From: Opitutaceae bacterium
GTDB taxonomy: Bacteria; Verrucomicrobiota; Verrucomicrobiia; Opitutales; Opitutaceae
Reading direction: 5' to 3'
Assembly (NCBI GenBank): GCA_027482185.1
Contig: JAIXWF010000015.1
Location: 496,001 to 560,000 of the forward strand
DNA length: 64,000 bases
The stretch's first letter is position 1; each line of letters starts with the position of its first letter. Below are positions 43,579 through 52,905 of the stretch, piece after piece. The translations under genes were made by a program, and so were the position numbers. The notes below the pieces were generated by a model that saw nothing but the letters and a program-made list of their open reading frames with translations, ran no database searches and was not told the origin of the DNA.

Positions 43579-44498
43579 CTGTCGGCGCCGCGCGGCGCCG
43601 GTAGCGGCACCGCCACGGTGCCGGAGCGGCCGTCGATCTCCGCGTAGCCTTGATCGATCACAGGGACGGAATTGCGTTTTTCCAAGATGCGCCGCGCCGC
43701 CTCGTCGAGGCGCACGAACTCCACCCCGGCCGCCTTCGCCCGGGCGAGGAAGTCGCGGAACAAAGCGCGCCGGCCCATGCCCTCGATCTCGGCGTGCAAC
43801 GTGAACACGTTGAGCCGGTCCGGCCGCAGGCTCGCGAGCAAATGGGGCGCGATCGCCGCATCGGGATACTCGGGCCGGCCCATCAATTCGTCGAGGGTCG
43901 GCAGCGTCGTCGGAATCTCGAGCGTGCGGAAAACTTTCCCGCCCATCCGCGGGAAAAACGGCACCTCGCCCCGTGTGTCGCTGCCGTAGAGCAAATCCGC
44001 GTCGTCGTAGGCCGCGCGGCTCGACGCGTTGCTCTGCCAACCCGCCGCCCCCGCCGTGCGCGCCTCGTGCCCGAAGATCCGGCGAAACTCCACCCGCGCG
44101 GCCCCGAATTCCGCGGCCGTTTCCGCCGGCGCCATGCGCGCCAGGTGGTCCTGCCAGCGGTAGTGGTTGAAACAATGGATCCCGACCTCGAAGCCCGCGT
44201 CCCGCACGGCGCGCATCGTCGCGGCATTGCGCCGGCCGATGTGCGGCGCGGGCAGCAGAGTGCCGTTGAGCAAGGTGCGCAGGCCGTAGAGCTCCAGCAC
44301 GCTCGTGCGGCTGACTTTGCGGAAAAATCCCGGCCGCAGCACGCGCGTGATCGCGCGCCCGGTCTGGTCCGGCCCGAGCGAAAACAAAAACGCCGCCGGC
44401 ACGCCCGCCGCGCGGCAATCCGCGACGAGATTCGGTACGCCTTCGCGGGTGCCGCGGTCGGTATCGACGTCGACTTTGAGCGCGAGTCGCGGGGCCAT
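43569..44498 (-). CDS. arnD: ArnD-like 4-deoxy-4-formamido-L-arabinose-phosphoundecaprenol deformylase
   Basis: A 309-residue polysaccharide-deacetylase-fold protein. LKVDVDTDRGTREGVPNL at the N-terminus is nearly identical in pattern to enterobacterial ArnD and contains the metal-binding DVD. GIHCFNHYRWQDHL supplies the His pair, and TLHAEIEGMGRR matches the ArnD-specific end. It removes the formyl group from undecaprenyl-phosphate Ara4FN, making the step irreversible. It is the last gene of the operon, starting three bases after the decarboxylase stop. The final codons are in a heptamer repeat. Confidence 0.92.
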   Translation of the reverse strand: MAPRLALKVDVDTDRGTREGVPNLVADCRAAGVPAAFLFSLGPDQTGRAITRVLRPGFFRKVSRTSVLELYGLRTLLNGTLLPAPHIGRRNAATMRAVRDAGFEVGIHCFNHYRWQDHLARMAPAETAAEFGAARVEFRRIFGHEARTAGAAGWQSNASSRAAYDDADLLYGSDTRGEVPFFPRMGGKVFRTLEIPTTLPTLDELMGRPEYPDAAIAPHLLASLRPDRLNVFTLHAEIEGMGRRALFRDFLARAKAAGVEFVRLDEAARRILEKRNSVPVIDQGYAEIDGRSGTVAVPLPAPRGADSGG

Positions 44499-44501
44499 CG
44501 T

Positions 44502-45563
44502 TCAGACCAACCGGTAATCTTTGTGCGCGAGGTGGTACTCGAGCGTGCGCCGGATCGCGTCCTTCAGATTCACCTGCGGCGACCAGCCGAGCTGCGCCTC
44601 GGCGGCCGCGATCGACGGCACGCGGTGCCGGATATCCTGGTAATACTTCCCGAAATACGCCTCCGCCGGCACCTCGACGGTCCGCGCCGCCGCCGCGTGC
44701 TCGCGGTAGTCAGGGAACTCCGCAAAGGCCGCGATGATCAGCTGCGCGAGTTCGGCGACGGTCACGTTGTTCGCCGGATTGCCCAGATTGAAAATCTGCC
44801 GCGAGGCGACGCCGCCCTTGTTCTCGATGATGCGGAGCAGCGCGTCCACGCCGTCGTCGATGTAGGTGAAGGACCGGCTTTGGCTGCCGCCGTCGACGAG
44901 CTGCAGCGGTTTCTTGAAGATCACGTTCGAAATGAACTGGGTGAACAGCCGCGAACTGCCTTCCTTCGGCTCCATCACGTCGTCGAGCTGCGGCCCGATC
45001 CAGTTGAAGGGACGGAACAGCGTGTAGTCGACGCCGTCGCGGACGCCGTAGGCGTAGATCACGCGGTCGAGCAGTTGCTTCGAGCACGCGTAGATCCAGC
45101 GCTGCCGCTCGATCGGCCCGTAGACCAACGGACTCGCCTGCTCGTCGAGCACCTCGTCCGGACTCATGCCGTAAACTTCCGAGGTCGACGGAAACACGAT
45201 CCGTTTCCGGTACTTCGCGCACTTGCGGACGATCTCGAGGTTGGCCTCGAAATCCAATTCGAAGACGCGCAGCGGGTCGCGCACGTACTGGATCGGATTC
45301 GCGATCGCGACGAGCGGGATGACGACGTCGCACTTCTTGATGTGGTACTCGATCCACTCGCGGTTGATCGTGATGTCGCCTTCGAGGAACGAGAATCGCG
45401 GGTGGTCGAGGCTGTCCGCGAGTTTGTGCGACCCGACATCCATGCCGAAGACTTCCCAATCTTTCTGCGCCAAAATCGCCCGCGTGAGAGAACTGCCGAT
45501 GAAGCCGTTGGCGCCGAGAATCAGGACGCGAAGGGGCGGGGTCGGAAAAGGGGAACGGGTCAT
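44502..45563 (-). CDS. UDP-glucuronate decarboxylase, stand-alone ArnA C-terminal half
   Basis: A 353-residue extended SDR protein from the ATG at 45563. LRVLILGANGFIGSSL binds NAD. Catalytic residues lie in STSEVYGMS and YACSKQLLDRVIYAYG. LFRPFNWIGPQLD and FTYIDDGVDALLRIIENK match the ArnA dehydrogenase domain closely. It oxidatively decarboxylates UDP-glucuronic acid to the UDP-4-keto-pentose. In enterobacteria this domain is fused behind a formyltransferase; here it is a separate gene directly downstream of that formyltransferase, 11 bases away. Confidence 0.92.
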   Translation of the reverse strand: MTRSPFPTPPLRVLILGANGFIGSSLTRAILAQKDWEVFGMDVGSHKLADSLDHPRFSFLEGDITINREWIEYHIKKCDVVIPLVAIANPIQYVRDPLRVFELDFEANLEIVRKCAKYRKRIVFPSTSEVYGMSPDEVLDEQASPLVYGPIERQRWIYACSKQLLDRVIYAYGVRDGVDYTLFRPFNWIGPQLDDVMEPKEGSSRLFTQFISNVIFKKPLQLVDGGSQSRSFTYIDDGVDALLRIIENKGGVASRQIFNLGNPANNVTVAELAQLIIAAFAEFPDYREHAAAARTVEVPAEAYFGKYYQDIRHRVPSIAAAEAQLGWSPQVNLKDAIRRTLEYHLAHKDYRLV

Positions 45564-45574
45564 AGGAAGATCGC

Positions 45575-46483
45575 TCAAAGGTTCGTGCCGGCGGAGAGCA
45601 CCGGAGCCGGGCCGGGACCGCGCCATTCGGTGCGCGTCAATTCGAGGGCGCCGTCGCCGGTCGCCACCACCAATGGATTCACGCCGAGCACTTCGCCCGG
45701 CCGGCCGCGACGTCCCGCGGTGGCCGGCGAATCCGGCTCCGCCCACCAGACCATGAGCCGGCCGCCGCCGACTTCGGCAAACGCGCCGGGATACGGATCG
45801 GTCACGGCGCGGACCAGGTTGAAAATCTGCCGCGAACCCCGCGTCCAATCGATGCGGCCGTCCTCGGGTTTGCGCCCGGAAAAATAGGTCGCCTGCGTCT
45901 CGTCCTGCGGCGCCTCCGGCGTATTGCCCGCGAGCAACGCATCCAATTGCCGCGCCAGCACGCGCCGCCCGCAGGGCAACACCTTGCGGAAGGCCTGCTC
46001 CGCCGTGTCGCGCGGGCCGATCTCGACGCCTTCCTGGTCGACGACGGCGCCGGCGTCCGCCTTCGCGACCATGCGGTGCAGCGTCATGCCGATGCGCGTC
46101 TCCCCGTTCAGCACCGCCCAGTTGATCGGCGCGCGCCCGCGGTACTTCGGCAGCAGCGAGCCGTGCAGGTTGAAGGCCCCGAGCCGCGCCAGCCCGAGGA
46201 TTTTCGTGCCGATCATGTGGCGGTAGTAGACCGACAGGATCAGATCCGGTCGCAACGCGGCGAAACGCTCCCGCCACTCGGGCGTGTTCACGTGGTCCGG
46301 CGTGTACACCGGGATGGCATGCGCGCGCGCCGCCGCCGCCGGGGTCCGGAACCAGATTTTCTCGTTGGGGTTGTCCTCGTGCGTCACGAGGGCGACGACG
46401 TTCACGCCGCGCTCGAACAGAAGCGCGAGCGCCTCGGCGCCGACTTCGCTGTAACCGAAAAACAGGACGCGCGGTGAATTCAT
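45575..46483 (-). CDS. UDP-Ara4N formyltransferase, stand-alone ArnA N-terminal half
   Basis: A 302-residue protein from the ATG at 46483 (a TTG at 46492 is possible). LGAFNLHGSLLPKYRGRAPI has the catalytic Asn and His, INWAVLNGETRIGMTLHRM follows, and ADAGAVVDQ holds the catalytic Asp, exactly as in the ArnA formyltransferase domain. The C-terminal OB-like part is present. It transfers formyl from 10-formyl-tetrahydrofolate to UDP-4-amino-4-deoxy-L-arabinose. It precedes the decarboxylase gene in the same order as the fused domains. Confidence 0.92.
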   Translation of the reverse strand: MNSPRVLFFGYSEVGAEALALLFERGVNVVALVTHEDNPNEKIWFRTPAAAARAHAIPVYTPDHVNTPEWRERFAALRPDLILSVYYRHMIGTKILGLARLGAFNLHGSLLPKYRGRAPINWAVLNGETRIGMTLHRMVAKADAGAVVDQEGVEIGPRDTAEQAFRKVLPCGRRVLARQLDALLAGNTPEAPQDETQATYFSGRKPEDGRIDWTRGSRQIFNLVRAVTDPYPGAFAEVGGGRLMVWWAEPDSPATAGRRGRPGEVLGVNPLVVATGDGALELTRTEWRGPGPAPVLSAGTNL

Positions 46484-46493
46484 GGAAAGCAAT

Positions 46494-47801
46494 TCAGGCA
46501 GGGCGAACGCCGCCCGTCGCTGCGGCGTCCAGAACCTTGGCCAACCGGGCCGTCAGCACTTCCGCCGTATACGGGGCGAACGCCGCCGGCGCCACCGGCA
46601 CCGTGCGCTCGCAGGCGCCGCCATACCACTCCCGCGCGACGCGCGCGACGGCGTCCTCGTCCCCCGGCCCTTCGAAATCCGCCCGGAAGCCCGCGCCGAC
46701 CTCCGCCGCGAAGCGCGCCACCGCGCTGCCGCGCCGGTACACCAGCAGCAGCGGCCGGCCGGCCAGCACGTAGGGGAAAACCTTGGACGCCGCATAAGTC
46801 GCGTCGTCGGAGCCGACCGCCATCAGCGCATCGGCGCGGCGCAGGTAGTGGAGCGCGTCGAAATACGGCACCCGGTAGCGGTGCTCGTGCACCTGGTCGG
46901 CGACGCCTTCCATGCGCGCCAGCGGCAGCACGCTGTCCTCCCCGAGCGGCGGCGGCGCATAGCCGGTCCCGATGAAGTGCAGCCGGAGCCGCGCGGCGGC
47001 GGCCGGCTGCTCGCGCCGAAATCGGGCCAGCGCGCGGAACACGATCGTCAGCGCCCCGGCCATGTCGGGGCCGCAGCGGCCCGTATAGACGTGGTGGACG
47101 TTGCCGTCGGCGAAATCGATCAGCGGAGCCGCGGACCGGTAGCCCTCGAGCGCCGCGAAGTCCGCCGCGGCGGCGCCGAAGGGCAGCACCTCCACCCGCG
47201 CCGGATCGAACCAAGGGTAAAGGCGCCCGAGCATCTCCGCGTAGGCCGCGGACACGGCGATCACGCCGGCGGCCCCGCGCAACGCGCCGGGCTCGAGGCG
47301 TTTCGCGCCGGCCTGGCTGAGCGCGTACTTCAACGGCCCGCCCGGCGGCCGCGTGCCGGTGCGCGCATAGTAGTCGTTCACCCAGGGATCCTGGTAATCG
47401 AGCACGTAGGGCACGCCGAACTTCTCCCGCCACACCGGCCCGAGGCCGAAGGCGGAAAACTGCGTCGTGCTGAACAAGACGGCATCGTAGCGCCGCGCGG
47501 CCAACTCCGCCGCGCCGGCCGCGGCGAGCGCGCGGCCGCAGCGCCACCAGAGATTGCCCACGCCGGCCCACCGCGTCCATCCGGCGGAGACGCCGCCGCT
47601 CCGGATCACGCGGATGTCCGCGGGATAAGTCGCCTCGAGCCGCGGTTCGCGCACACCGCCCTCGACGAGACCGGGTTCGACGGCCAGCACCGTCGGCTCC
47701 CAGCCCAGCCCGCGCAGGTGCGGCAGCGCCAGCCGCACGCGCTGCATGTCGGGCGCGTTGACCGGCGGGAAATGCGGCGAGACGAGCAGAACGCGTTTCA
47801 C
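46494..47801 (-). CDS. GT4-type glycosyltransferase within the arn operon
   Basis: A 435-residue GT-B protein starting at a GTG that overlaps the arnC stop (GTGA). The N-terminal domain starts RVLLVSPHFPPVNAPDMQRV. The C-terminal domain has ALMAVGSDDATYAASKVFPY and VLAGRPLLLVYRRG, the donor-binding region of GT4 enzymes. It has no counterpart in the enterobacterial arn operon. It may glycosylate LPS core, O-antigen or another lipid carrier, or take part in a modified Ara4N pathway. The tight coupling to arnC suggests a functional link, but the acceptor is unknown. Confidence 0.82.
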   Translation of the reverse strand: MKRVLLVSPHFPPVNAPDMQRVRLALPHLRGLGWEPTVLAVEPGLVEGGVREPRLEATYPADIRVIRSGGVSAGWTRWAGVGNLWWRCGRALAAAGAAELAARRYDAVLFSTTQFSAFGLGPVWREKFGVPYVLDYQDPWVNDYYARTGTRPPGGPLKYALSQAGAKRLEPGALRGAAGVIAVSAAYAEMLGRLYPWFDPARVEVLPFGAAAADFAALEGYRSAAPLIDFADGNVHHVYTGRCGPDMAGALTIVFRALARFRREQPAAAARLRLHFIGTGYAPPPLGEDSVLPLARMEGVADQVHEHRYRVPYFDALHYLRRADALMAVGSDDATYAASKVFPYVLAGRPLLLVYRRGSAVARFAAEVGAGFRADFEGPGDEDAVARVAREWYGGACERTVPVAPAAFAPYTAEVLTARLAKVLDAAATGGVRPA

Positions 47802-48751
47802 CGTTTCACCTCGAGCAGCTCGCGCACGTGGTAGCGCTGCCGCGCCCGCAGGACCTGGTAGGCGCGGCCGACATACTCGCCGATCAGGCCGATGCCGACC
47901 ATCGTCACGCTGATCAGGAAAAACAGAATGCCGAAGAGCGTGAACAGCCCGCCTTCCTCCGGCCCGATGAAGATGCGGCGCGCCGCCAGCACGATCACGA
48001 GCACGAAACTGCCCGCCGCGCTCGCCAGCGCGAACATCGTGAAGAGCTGCAGCGGCGCCAGCGAGAAGCCCGTGATCAGGTCGAAGTTCAGCCGGATCAG
48101 GCGGTACAGCGAATAGTTGGAAACGCCGGCGTGCCGTTCCTCGTGCTTCACGCCCACTTCGGTCGGCTTCGCTGCAAACGTGTACGCCAGCGCCGGGATG
48201 AACGTGTTCGCCGCGCCGCTCCCCACGATCGCGTCGACGATCGCCCGCGAGTACGCGCGCAGCATGCAGCCCTGGTCCGTCATGCGGATATTCGTCGTGC
48301 GCTCGCGCACCAGATTGATCAGCCGCGACGCCCAGGTGCGGAAAAACGGATCCTGCCGGTCGAGCCGATATCCGCCGACATAGTCGTGCCCCGCCGCCAT
48401 CGCCGCGAGCAACGTCGGGATTTCTTCCGGCGGATTCTGCAGGTCGGCGTCGAGCGTGACGATCGCCGCGCCGCGCACGCGCTCGAAGGCCGCCATGATC
48501 GCCATGTGCTGGCCGTAGTTCGCGTTGAAATCGATCACGCGCGTCACGTCGGGCCGCGCCGCATGCTGCGCCCGCAGCAGCGCGAGCGAGCCGTCGGCGC
48601 TGCCGTCGTTGGTGAAGATCACCTCGTAACTGCGGCCCAGCGCATCCAGGACCGGATACAGCCGGGCGAAGAGCACCGGCAGGTTCGCCGCCTCGTTGTA
48701 GACGGGAATCACGACCGAGAGGTCGACGGCGGGGGACGGGCTCGCGTTCAT
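47798..48751 (-). CDS. arnC: ArnC-like undecaprenyl-phosphate Ara4FN transferase
   Basis: A 317-residue GT2 protein from the ATG at 48751. VDLSVVIPVYNEAANLPVLF, NANYGQHMAIMAAFERVRG and TLDADLQNPPEEIPTL are hallmark ArnC segments, followed by DQGCMLRAYSRAIVDAI and two C-terminal membrane helices. It moves 4-formamido-arabinose from UDP to undecaprenyl phosphate on the cytosolic face. The start overlaps the arnB stop (ATGA). Confidence 0.92.
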   Translation of the reverse strand: MNASPSPAVDLSVVIPVYNEAANLPVLFARLYPVLDALGRSYEVIFTNDGSADGSLALLRAQHAARPDVTRVIDFNANYGQHMAIMAAFERVRGAAIVTLDADLQNPPEEIPTLLAAMAAGHDYVGGYRLDRQDPFFRTWASRLINLVRERTTNIRMTDQGCMLRAYSRAIVDAIVGSGAANTFIPALAYTFAAKPTEVGVKHEERHAGVSNYSLYRLIRLNFDLITGFSLAPLQLFTMFALASAAGSFVLVIVLAARRIFIGPEEGGLFTLFGILFFLISVTMVGIGLIGEYVGRAYQVLRARQRYHVRELLEVKR

Positions 48752-49893
48752 GTCCGGAGGTGGCCGCGCAGGATTTCCGCCAGCGTCGCCACGACGCGCG
48801 CGACGTCGCCCTCCGTCATCGCGGGGAAGAGCGGGAGCGTGAGGATGTTGCGGCCGATTTTCTCGGCGACCGGGCAGTCGCCTTCCTTCCAGCCCAGGCG
48901 CCGGTACACCGCGAAGAGATGGATCGGCGGATAATGCACGCCGCTGCCGATGCCCGCGGCCTGCAGGCGCGTCATCACGTCGGCGCGGCGCAGCGTCAGC
49001 CGTTCCTCCGGCAGCACGACCTGGAACATGTGCCAGTTGGTCTGGGTGAAATCGGCCGGCGGCAACCCGAGGCCCAGCGCGGCAATCTCCGGCGCGGCCA
49101 ACGCGGCGAAATACGCCCGCGCCAATTCGCGGCGGCGGGCGTTGAAGGTTTCCAGATGCGGCAGCTGCCCGAGACCCACGCGCGCGGCGACGTCGGTCAG
49201 GTTGAATTTCCCGCCGACGACCTCGACTTCCATGCCGTCGGTGCCGGAACGCACCACGCCCTGCAGCCGGTACTGCTCGGCCAACTTCGCCTCGCGCTCG
49301 TCGTTCAGCACGAGGGCGCCGCCTTCGATCGTCGTGATGTTTTTGTTCGGATGGAAACTGAAGGAAACGAAATCGCCCTCCGTGCCGATGCGGCGGCCGC
49401 GCCAATTGCTCCCGAAGGCCTGGGCCGCGTCCTCCACGACGCGCAGACCGTGCCGGCGCGCGATCGCGTAGAGCCGGTCGCGGTCCACCGGCAGCCCGGC
49501 GAGATCGACCGGCAGCAGCGCTCGGGTCGCCGGGGTGATTGCGGCCTCGACGCGGCCGAGGTCCAGATTTCGCGTCATGGGATCGATGTCGACGAAGACG
49601 GGGCGCGCGCCGACCTCGAGAATCACGTTGCTCGTGGCGACCCACGACAGCGGCGTCGTGATCACCTCGTGCCCGGGTCCGATGCCCGCGATCCGCAGCG
49701 CGATCTCCATCGTGCAGGTGCCGGAATTGAACGCGCGCACCGGCCGTCCGCCGCAAGCGGCGGAGAGCGCGGCCTCGAATTCCTTCACCTTGGGCCCGGA
49801 GGTGATCCAGCCGGAGCGCAGTACCTCGGCGACGCCGGCAATGGTCGCATCGTCGATCGTGGGCCGCGTGAGGGGCAGAAAAGGCGCGGACAT
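48748..49893 (-). CDS. arnB: ArnB-like UDP-4-keto-pentose aminotransferase
   Basis: A 381-residue DegT/DnrJ/EryC1 aminotransferase from the ATG at 49893. The PLP lysine lies in SFHPNKNITTIEGG. FLPLTRPTIDDATIAGVAEV, LRSGWITSGPKVKEFE and VEDAAQAFGSNWRG match ArnB throughout. It transfers an amino group from glutamate to UDP-4-keto-arabinose, producing UDP-Ara4N. The start follows the arnT stop by one base. Confidence 0.92.
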   Translation of the reverse strand: MSAPFLPLTRPTIDDATIAGVAEVLRSGWITSGPKVKEFEAALSAACGGRPVRAFNSGTCTMEIALRIAGIGPGHEVITTPLSWVATSNVILEVGARPVFVDIDPMTRNLDLGRVEAAITPATRALLPVDLAGLPVDRDRLYAIARRHGLRVVEDAAQAFGSNWRGRRIGTEGDFVSFSFHPNKNITTIEGGALVLNDEREAKLAEQYRLQGVVRSGTDGMEVEVVGGKFNLTDVAARVGLGQLPHLETFNARRRELARAYFAALAAPEIAALGLGLPPADFTQTNWHMFQVVLPEERLTLRRADVMTRLQAAGIGSGVHYPPIHLFAVYRRLGWKEGDCPVAEKIGRNILTLPLFPAMTEGDVARVVATLAEILRGHLRT

Positions 49894-49894
49894 G

Positions 49895-51598
49895 TCAGGG
49901 GCGGTTGCTGAGGAGGCTGTAAACCGGCGTATCCGCAATCAAATGATAACGGAACGCCGCGTCGGCGAAGACCGATTCCGGGTGACGTTGGTCGCGTTTG
50001 CGCACGACCAGCCACAGCCGCTCCGGCCCCGCCCAACGGCGGCGCAATTCGGCGTCGTCGATGAACCGGCGGGCGCGTTCGTCCGCGCCAAGGAACTGGA
50101 TCTGCAGTTCGTCCTTGTAGCCGACGAGTCCGACGGGCCGTTCGCTGTAATACACGAAATCATGGAGGAACATCCAGTAGTGGAAAACGGGTTCGCTCGC
50201 CGGGATGCGTTCGCGGGCGACGAGCCCGAGTTCCTTCGCGCCCGCACGGGCGAAATGCGGCGAGGCCAGCACGAGACCGCCGTAGAAGATTGCCATCGCG
50301 AAGAGCAGCGCGCCCAGCCCCGCCGCCGCCCCGCGCAGCTTGGCCGCCCACGGCGCAAACACGCCGCCCGCCGCGAGCACCGCCGCCAGCGCGAACGCGT
50401 ACGGCCGCAGCGCCGCGGCCTGCGCGGGATCGCGGATCAGTCCCGGCTTCAGCACCGCGAATATCAGCGCCACCGCCAGCAGACCGGCGAAGAACGACCA
50501 CACGCCGAAACCGAATCGCAGCCGCGGCCGCGCCGCGGCGCCTTCGTCCCACCGCCGCGCCAGCCACGCCCCGATCAGCAGCGCGAGCGGCGGGAGCGCG
50601 GGCAAAATGTACGGGATCAGTTTCGATTGCGACTTCGTGAAGAAGAGCAGAATGAACGCCGCCCACGTGACGAAGAACCACGCGTCCGCGTTGTCTTTCC
50701 TTCGCGCCCAGCCGCCGGCCAACGCCTCGCGCAACGCCGCCGGCAGGAATCCCGTCCAAGGCATCAACCCGAGCAGCAGCACAGGCCCGAAGAACCAGAT
50801 CGGCTCCTCGCGCAGGTGCCCCGTCGACGTGAACCGCTCCCAATGCTCCTGCACGAAGTAGAAATGCGCCCACTCCGGGTGACGCGAGGCCGCAAGCAGG
50901 TGCCACGGCGCCGCGAGCGCGAGGAAGAGCGCGATCCCCGTCGGCAGGTGCAACGGCCGCAGCCGCGGCCATTGGTTGAAAACGAGCAGCCAGAGAAACA
51001 TCACCGCCCCCGGGATCAGGAACCCGATCAGGCCCTTCGCCAGCGTCGCCAGCGCCGCGCTCGCATACAGACCGAGAAACAAGAGGTGCCGTTTCCGTCC
51101 CGCCGGCTCGCGCACCCCGAGCCAAAAACACACCAGCGTGGCGGTGATCAGAACCGACACCGCCATGTCGAGGAGCAGAATCCGCGCGAGGCCGAAGTAG
51201 AGCAGCGACGTGCCCAGCACGGTCGCGGCCAGCAATCCCGCCCGCCGGCCCGCGAAACTCCGGCCCGCCGCGTACAGCAGCAGCACGCCGCCGAGCCCGA
51301 ACAGCGCCGGCGTGAGCCGCGCGGCGAACTCACCCGGCCCGAACAGCGTCCGGGCCAACCCCACCGTCCAATAAACCAGCGGCGGTTTCTCGAAATACGG
51401 GATGTCGTTCAGCTGCGGCATCACCCAGTCGCCGCGCGCCAGCATCTCGCGCGGGATTTCCGCGTAGCGCGATTCGTCGGGGTTCGCCAGCGGCAGCCGG
51501 CCGAGCAGGAAGAGATAGAGCAGACCGAAACCGAGCAGCAGCCAACGCAGGTCGCGGGCGGCGCTCGGAACGGGAGCGGGGTCGTTCGCCGTCGTCAT
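49895..51598 (-). CDS. arnT: ArnT-like lipid A Ara4N transferase (GT83)
   Basis: A 567-residue polytopic GT-C protein from the ATG at 51598. The first periplasmic loop has NPDESRYAEIPREMLARGDW and LNDIPYFEKPPLVYWT, the ArnT/PMT catalytic loop with Asp-Glu and the Lys-Pro-Pro motif. About 12 membrane helices and a C-terminal periplasmic domain follow. It adds Ara4N from undecaprenyl phosphate to lipid A phosphates, which lowers negative charge and binding of cationic peptides. It is the first gene of the minus-strand operon; its promoter should lie in the 209 bases shared with holA. Confidence 0.92.
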   Translation of the reverse strand: MTTANDPAPVPSAARDLRWLLLGFGLLYLFLLGRLPLANPDESRYAEIPREMLARGDWVMPQLNDIPYFEKPPLVYWTVGLARTLFGPGEFAARLTPALFGLGGVLLLYAAGRSFAGRRAGLLAATVLGTSLLYFGLARILLLDMAVSVLITATLVCFWLGVREPAGRKRHLLFLGLYASAALATLAKGLIGFLIPGAVMFLWLLVFNQWPRLRPLHLPTGIALFLALAAPWHLLAASRHPEWAHFYFVQEHWERFTSTGHLREEPIWFFGPVLLLGLMPWTGFLPAALREALAGGWARRKDNADAWFFVTWAAFILLFFTKSQSKLIPYILPALPPLALLIGAWLARRWDEGAAARPRLRFGFGVWSFFAGLLAVALIFAVLKPGLIRDPAQAAALRPYAFALAAVLAAGGVFAPWAAKLRGAAAGLGALLFAMAIFYGGLVLASPHFARAGAKELGLVARERIPASEPVFHYWMFLHDFVYYSERPVGLVGYKDELQIQFLGADERARRFIDDAELRRRWAGPERLWLVVRKRDQRHPESVFADAAFRYHLIADTPVYSLLSNRP

Positions 51599-51807
51599 TC
51601 GCCGCCCATCAGCTACCGTTGCCGGCGCCTTCGCCAAGGCGATAATGCGGTCGGACGCTGCTTCGGAGTCGGTCGCACGGGAATACAAGGCGGCCAGCTT
51701 CGGGCCGGCGCATGAAGGCGACGTGAACGCCGCATGAAATCGGGTTCATCCGCCGCCGGAAATTTTTGTCGCCGCCGCCGCGGCCCCGGGGCCATAACCC
51801 CGCCTCC

Positions 51808-52905
51808 ATGGCTGCGGCGAAATCCTTCACGTTCATCGGCGGCGCCGACGATTTTCTCGTCGGCCGCCTCGGCAAGGAACGTTTCGACGCCCTCGCCGCC
51901 GAGATCACCGACGAGTTCGCCCGCGAGACCGTCAACGGCTTCGCCGCCAACGTCGGCGAGGTCGAGTCCGCGATCAACCGCTTCCGCGACGCCGTGCAGA
52001 CGGTGTCGATGTTCGGCGGCCGCCGCCTCGTTTGGCTAAAGGACGTCAACTTCCTCGCCGACTCCGTCACCGGCCGCGCCGAAAGCACCCTCAAGTTGGT
52101 CGAGGACCTGCAGGCCCTGCTCGCCGCCGCCAATCCCGCCGACACCGCCATCTTGATCACGGCCGCGCCCGTCGACCGCCGGCGCTCCTTCCCGAAGTGG
52201 TGCGAAAAGAACGCCGACTTCACCCTCGTGGGCGGCGACGCCGACAGTGCCGGCGAAGCCCTCGCGGGCGTCGCCTTGGCCGAGGCGAAATCCCTCGGCG
52301 CGTCGTTCGCCCCGGGTGCCGTCGAGCTCATGCTCGCCAAGGTCGGCGCCAACACCCGCCTCATCGTCGAGGAAACGCGCAAGCTCTCGATGTACGCCGG
52401 CGACGGCGCCCGCATCGAGGAGGCGCACGTCGCCGAACTCACGCCCAACGTCGCCGAGGGCGATTTCTTCGAGGCGGCCGAGGCGTTCTTCAGCGGCGAC
52501 CTGAAATGGACGCTCGCCGCGCTCCACCGCCACTTCTTCTCCGGCGGCGACGCCCGCCCGATCCTCAGCGCGCTGCAGAACCGCAACCGCATTCTGCTCC
52601 AGGTCCGCGCGCTCGTCGACGCCGGCGCCGCCCGCCTCGGGCCGCGCGGGCTCGACGGCCTGCCCCGCGCCGCGTCGGTCTATGCGCCGCACTTCGTCGG
52701 CGCGACCGAGAAGAGCTCGTACAATCTTTTCAGCCAGAACGCCTGGTACGTCGGCAAACTCGCCGGCAGCGCCAAGTTGCCCGCGTTGAAACGCCTGATC
52801 GACAACCAGCAGGAGTTCATCGCCGCGTTCGAGGAAATCGTCCGCCGGCCCCACGAGCAGGAGGACGTGCTCCGCGAGATGTCCGTTCGTTGCCTCGCGG
52901 CCTGA
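51808..52905 (+). CDS. holA: DNA polymerase III subunit delta
   Basis: A 365-residue protein from the ATG at 51808; a GTG-like start at 51766 adds 14 unlikely residues. FTFIGGADDFLVGRL matches the N-terminal start of HolA. VQTVSMFGGRRLVWLKDV is the family's F/L-F core, and RLIVEETRKLSMYAGDG and SGDARPILSALQNRNR follow. Delta opens the beta clamp during loading. Overall similarity looks moderate, as is normal for this fast-evolving family. It is divergent from arnT. Confidence 0.88.
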   Translation: MAAAKSFTFIGGADDFLVGRLGKERFDALAAEITDEFARETVNGFAANVGEVESAINRFRDAVQTVSMFGGRRLVWLKDVNFLADSVTGRAESTLKLVEDLQALLAAANPADTAILITAAPVDRRRSFPKWCEKNADFTLVGGDADSAGEALAGVALAEAKSLGASFAPGAVELMLAKVGANTRLIVEETRKLSMYAGDGARIEEAHVAELTPNVAEGDFFEAAEAFFSGDLKWTLAALHRHFFSGGDARPILSALQNRNRILLQVRALVDAGAARLGPRGLDGLPRAASVYAPHFVGATEKSSYNLFSQNAWYVGKLAGSAKLPALKRLIDNQQEFIAAFEEIVRRPHEQEDVLREMSVRCLAA

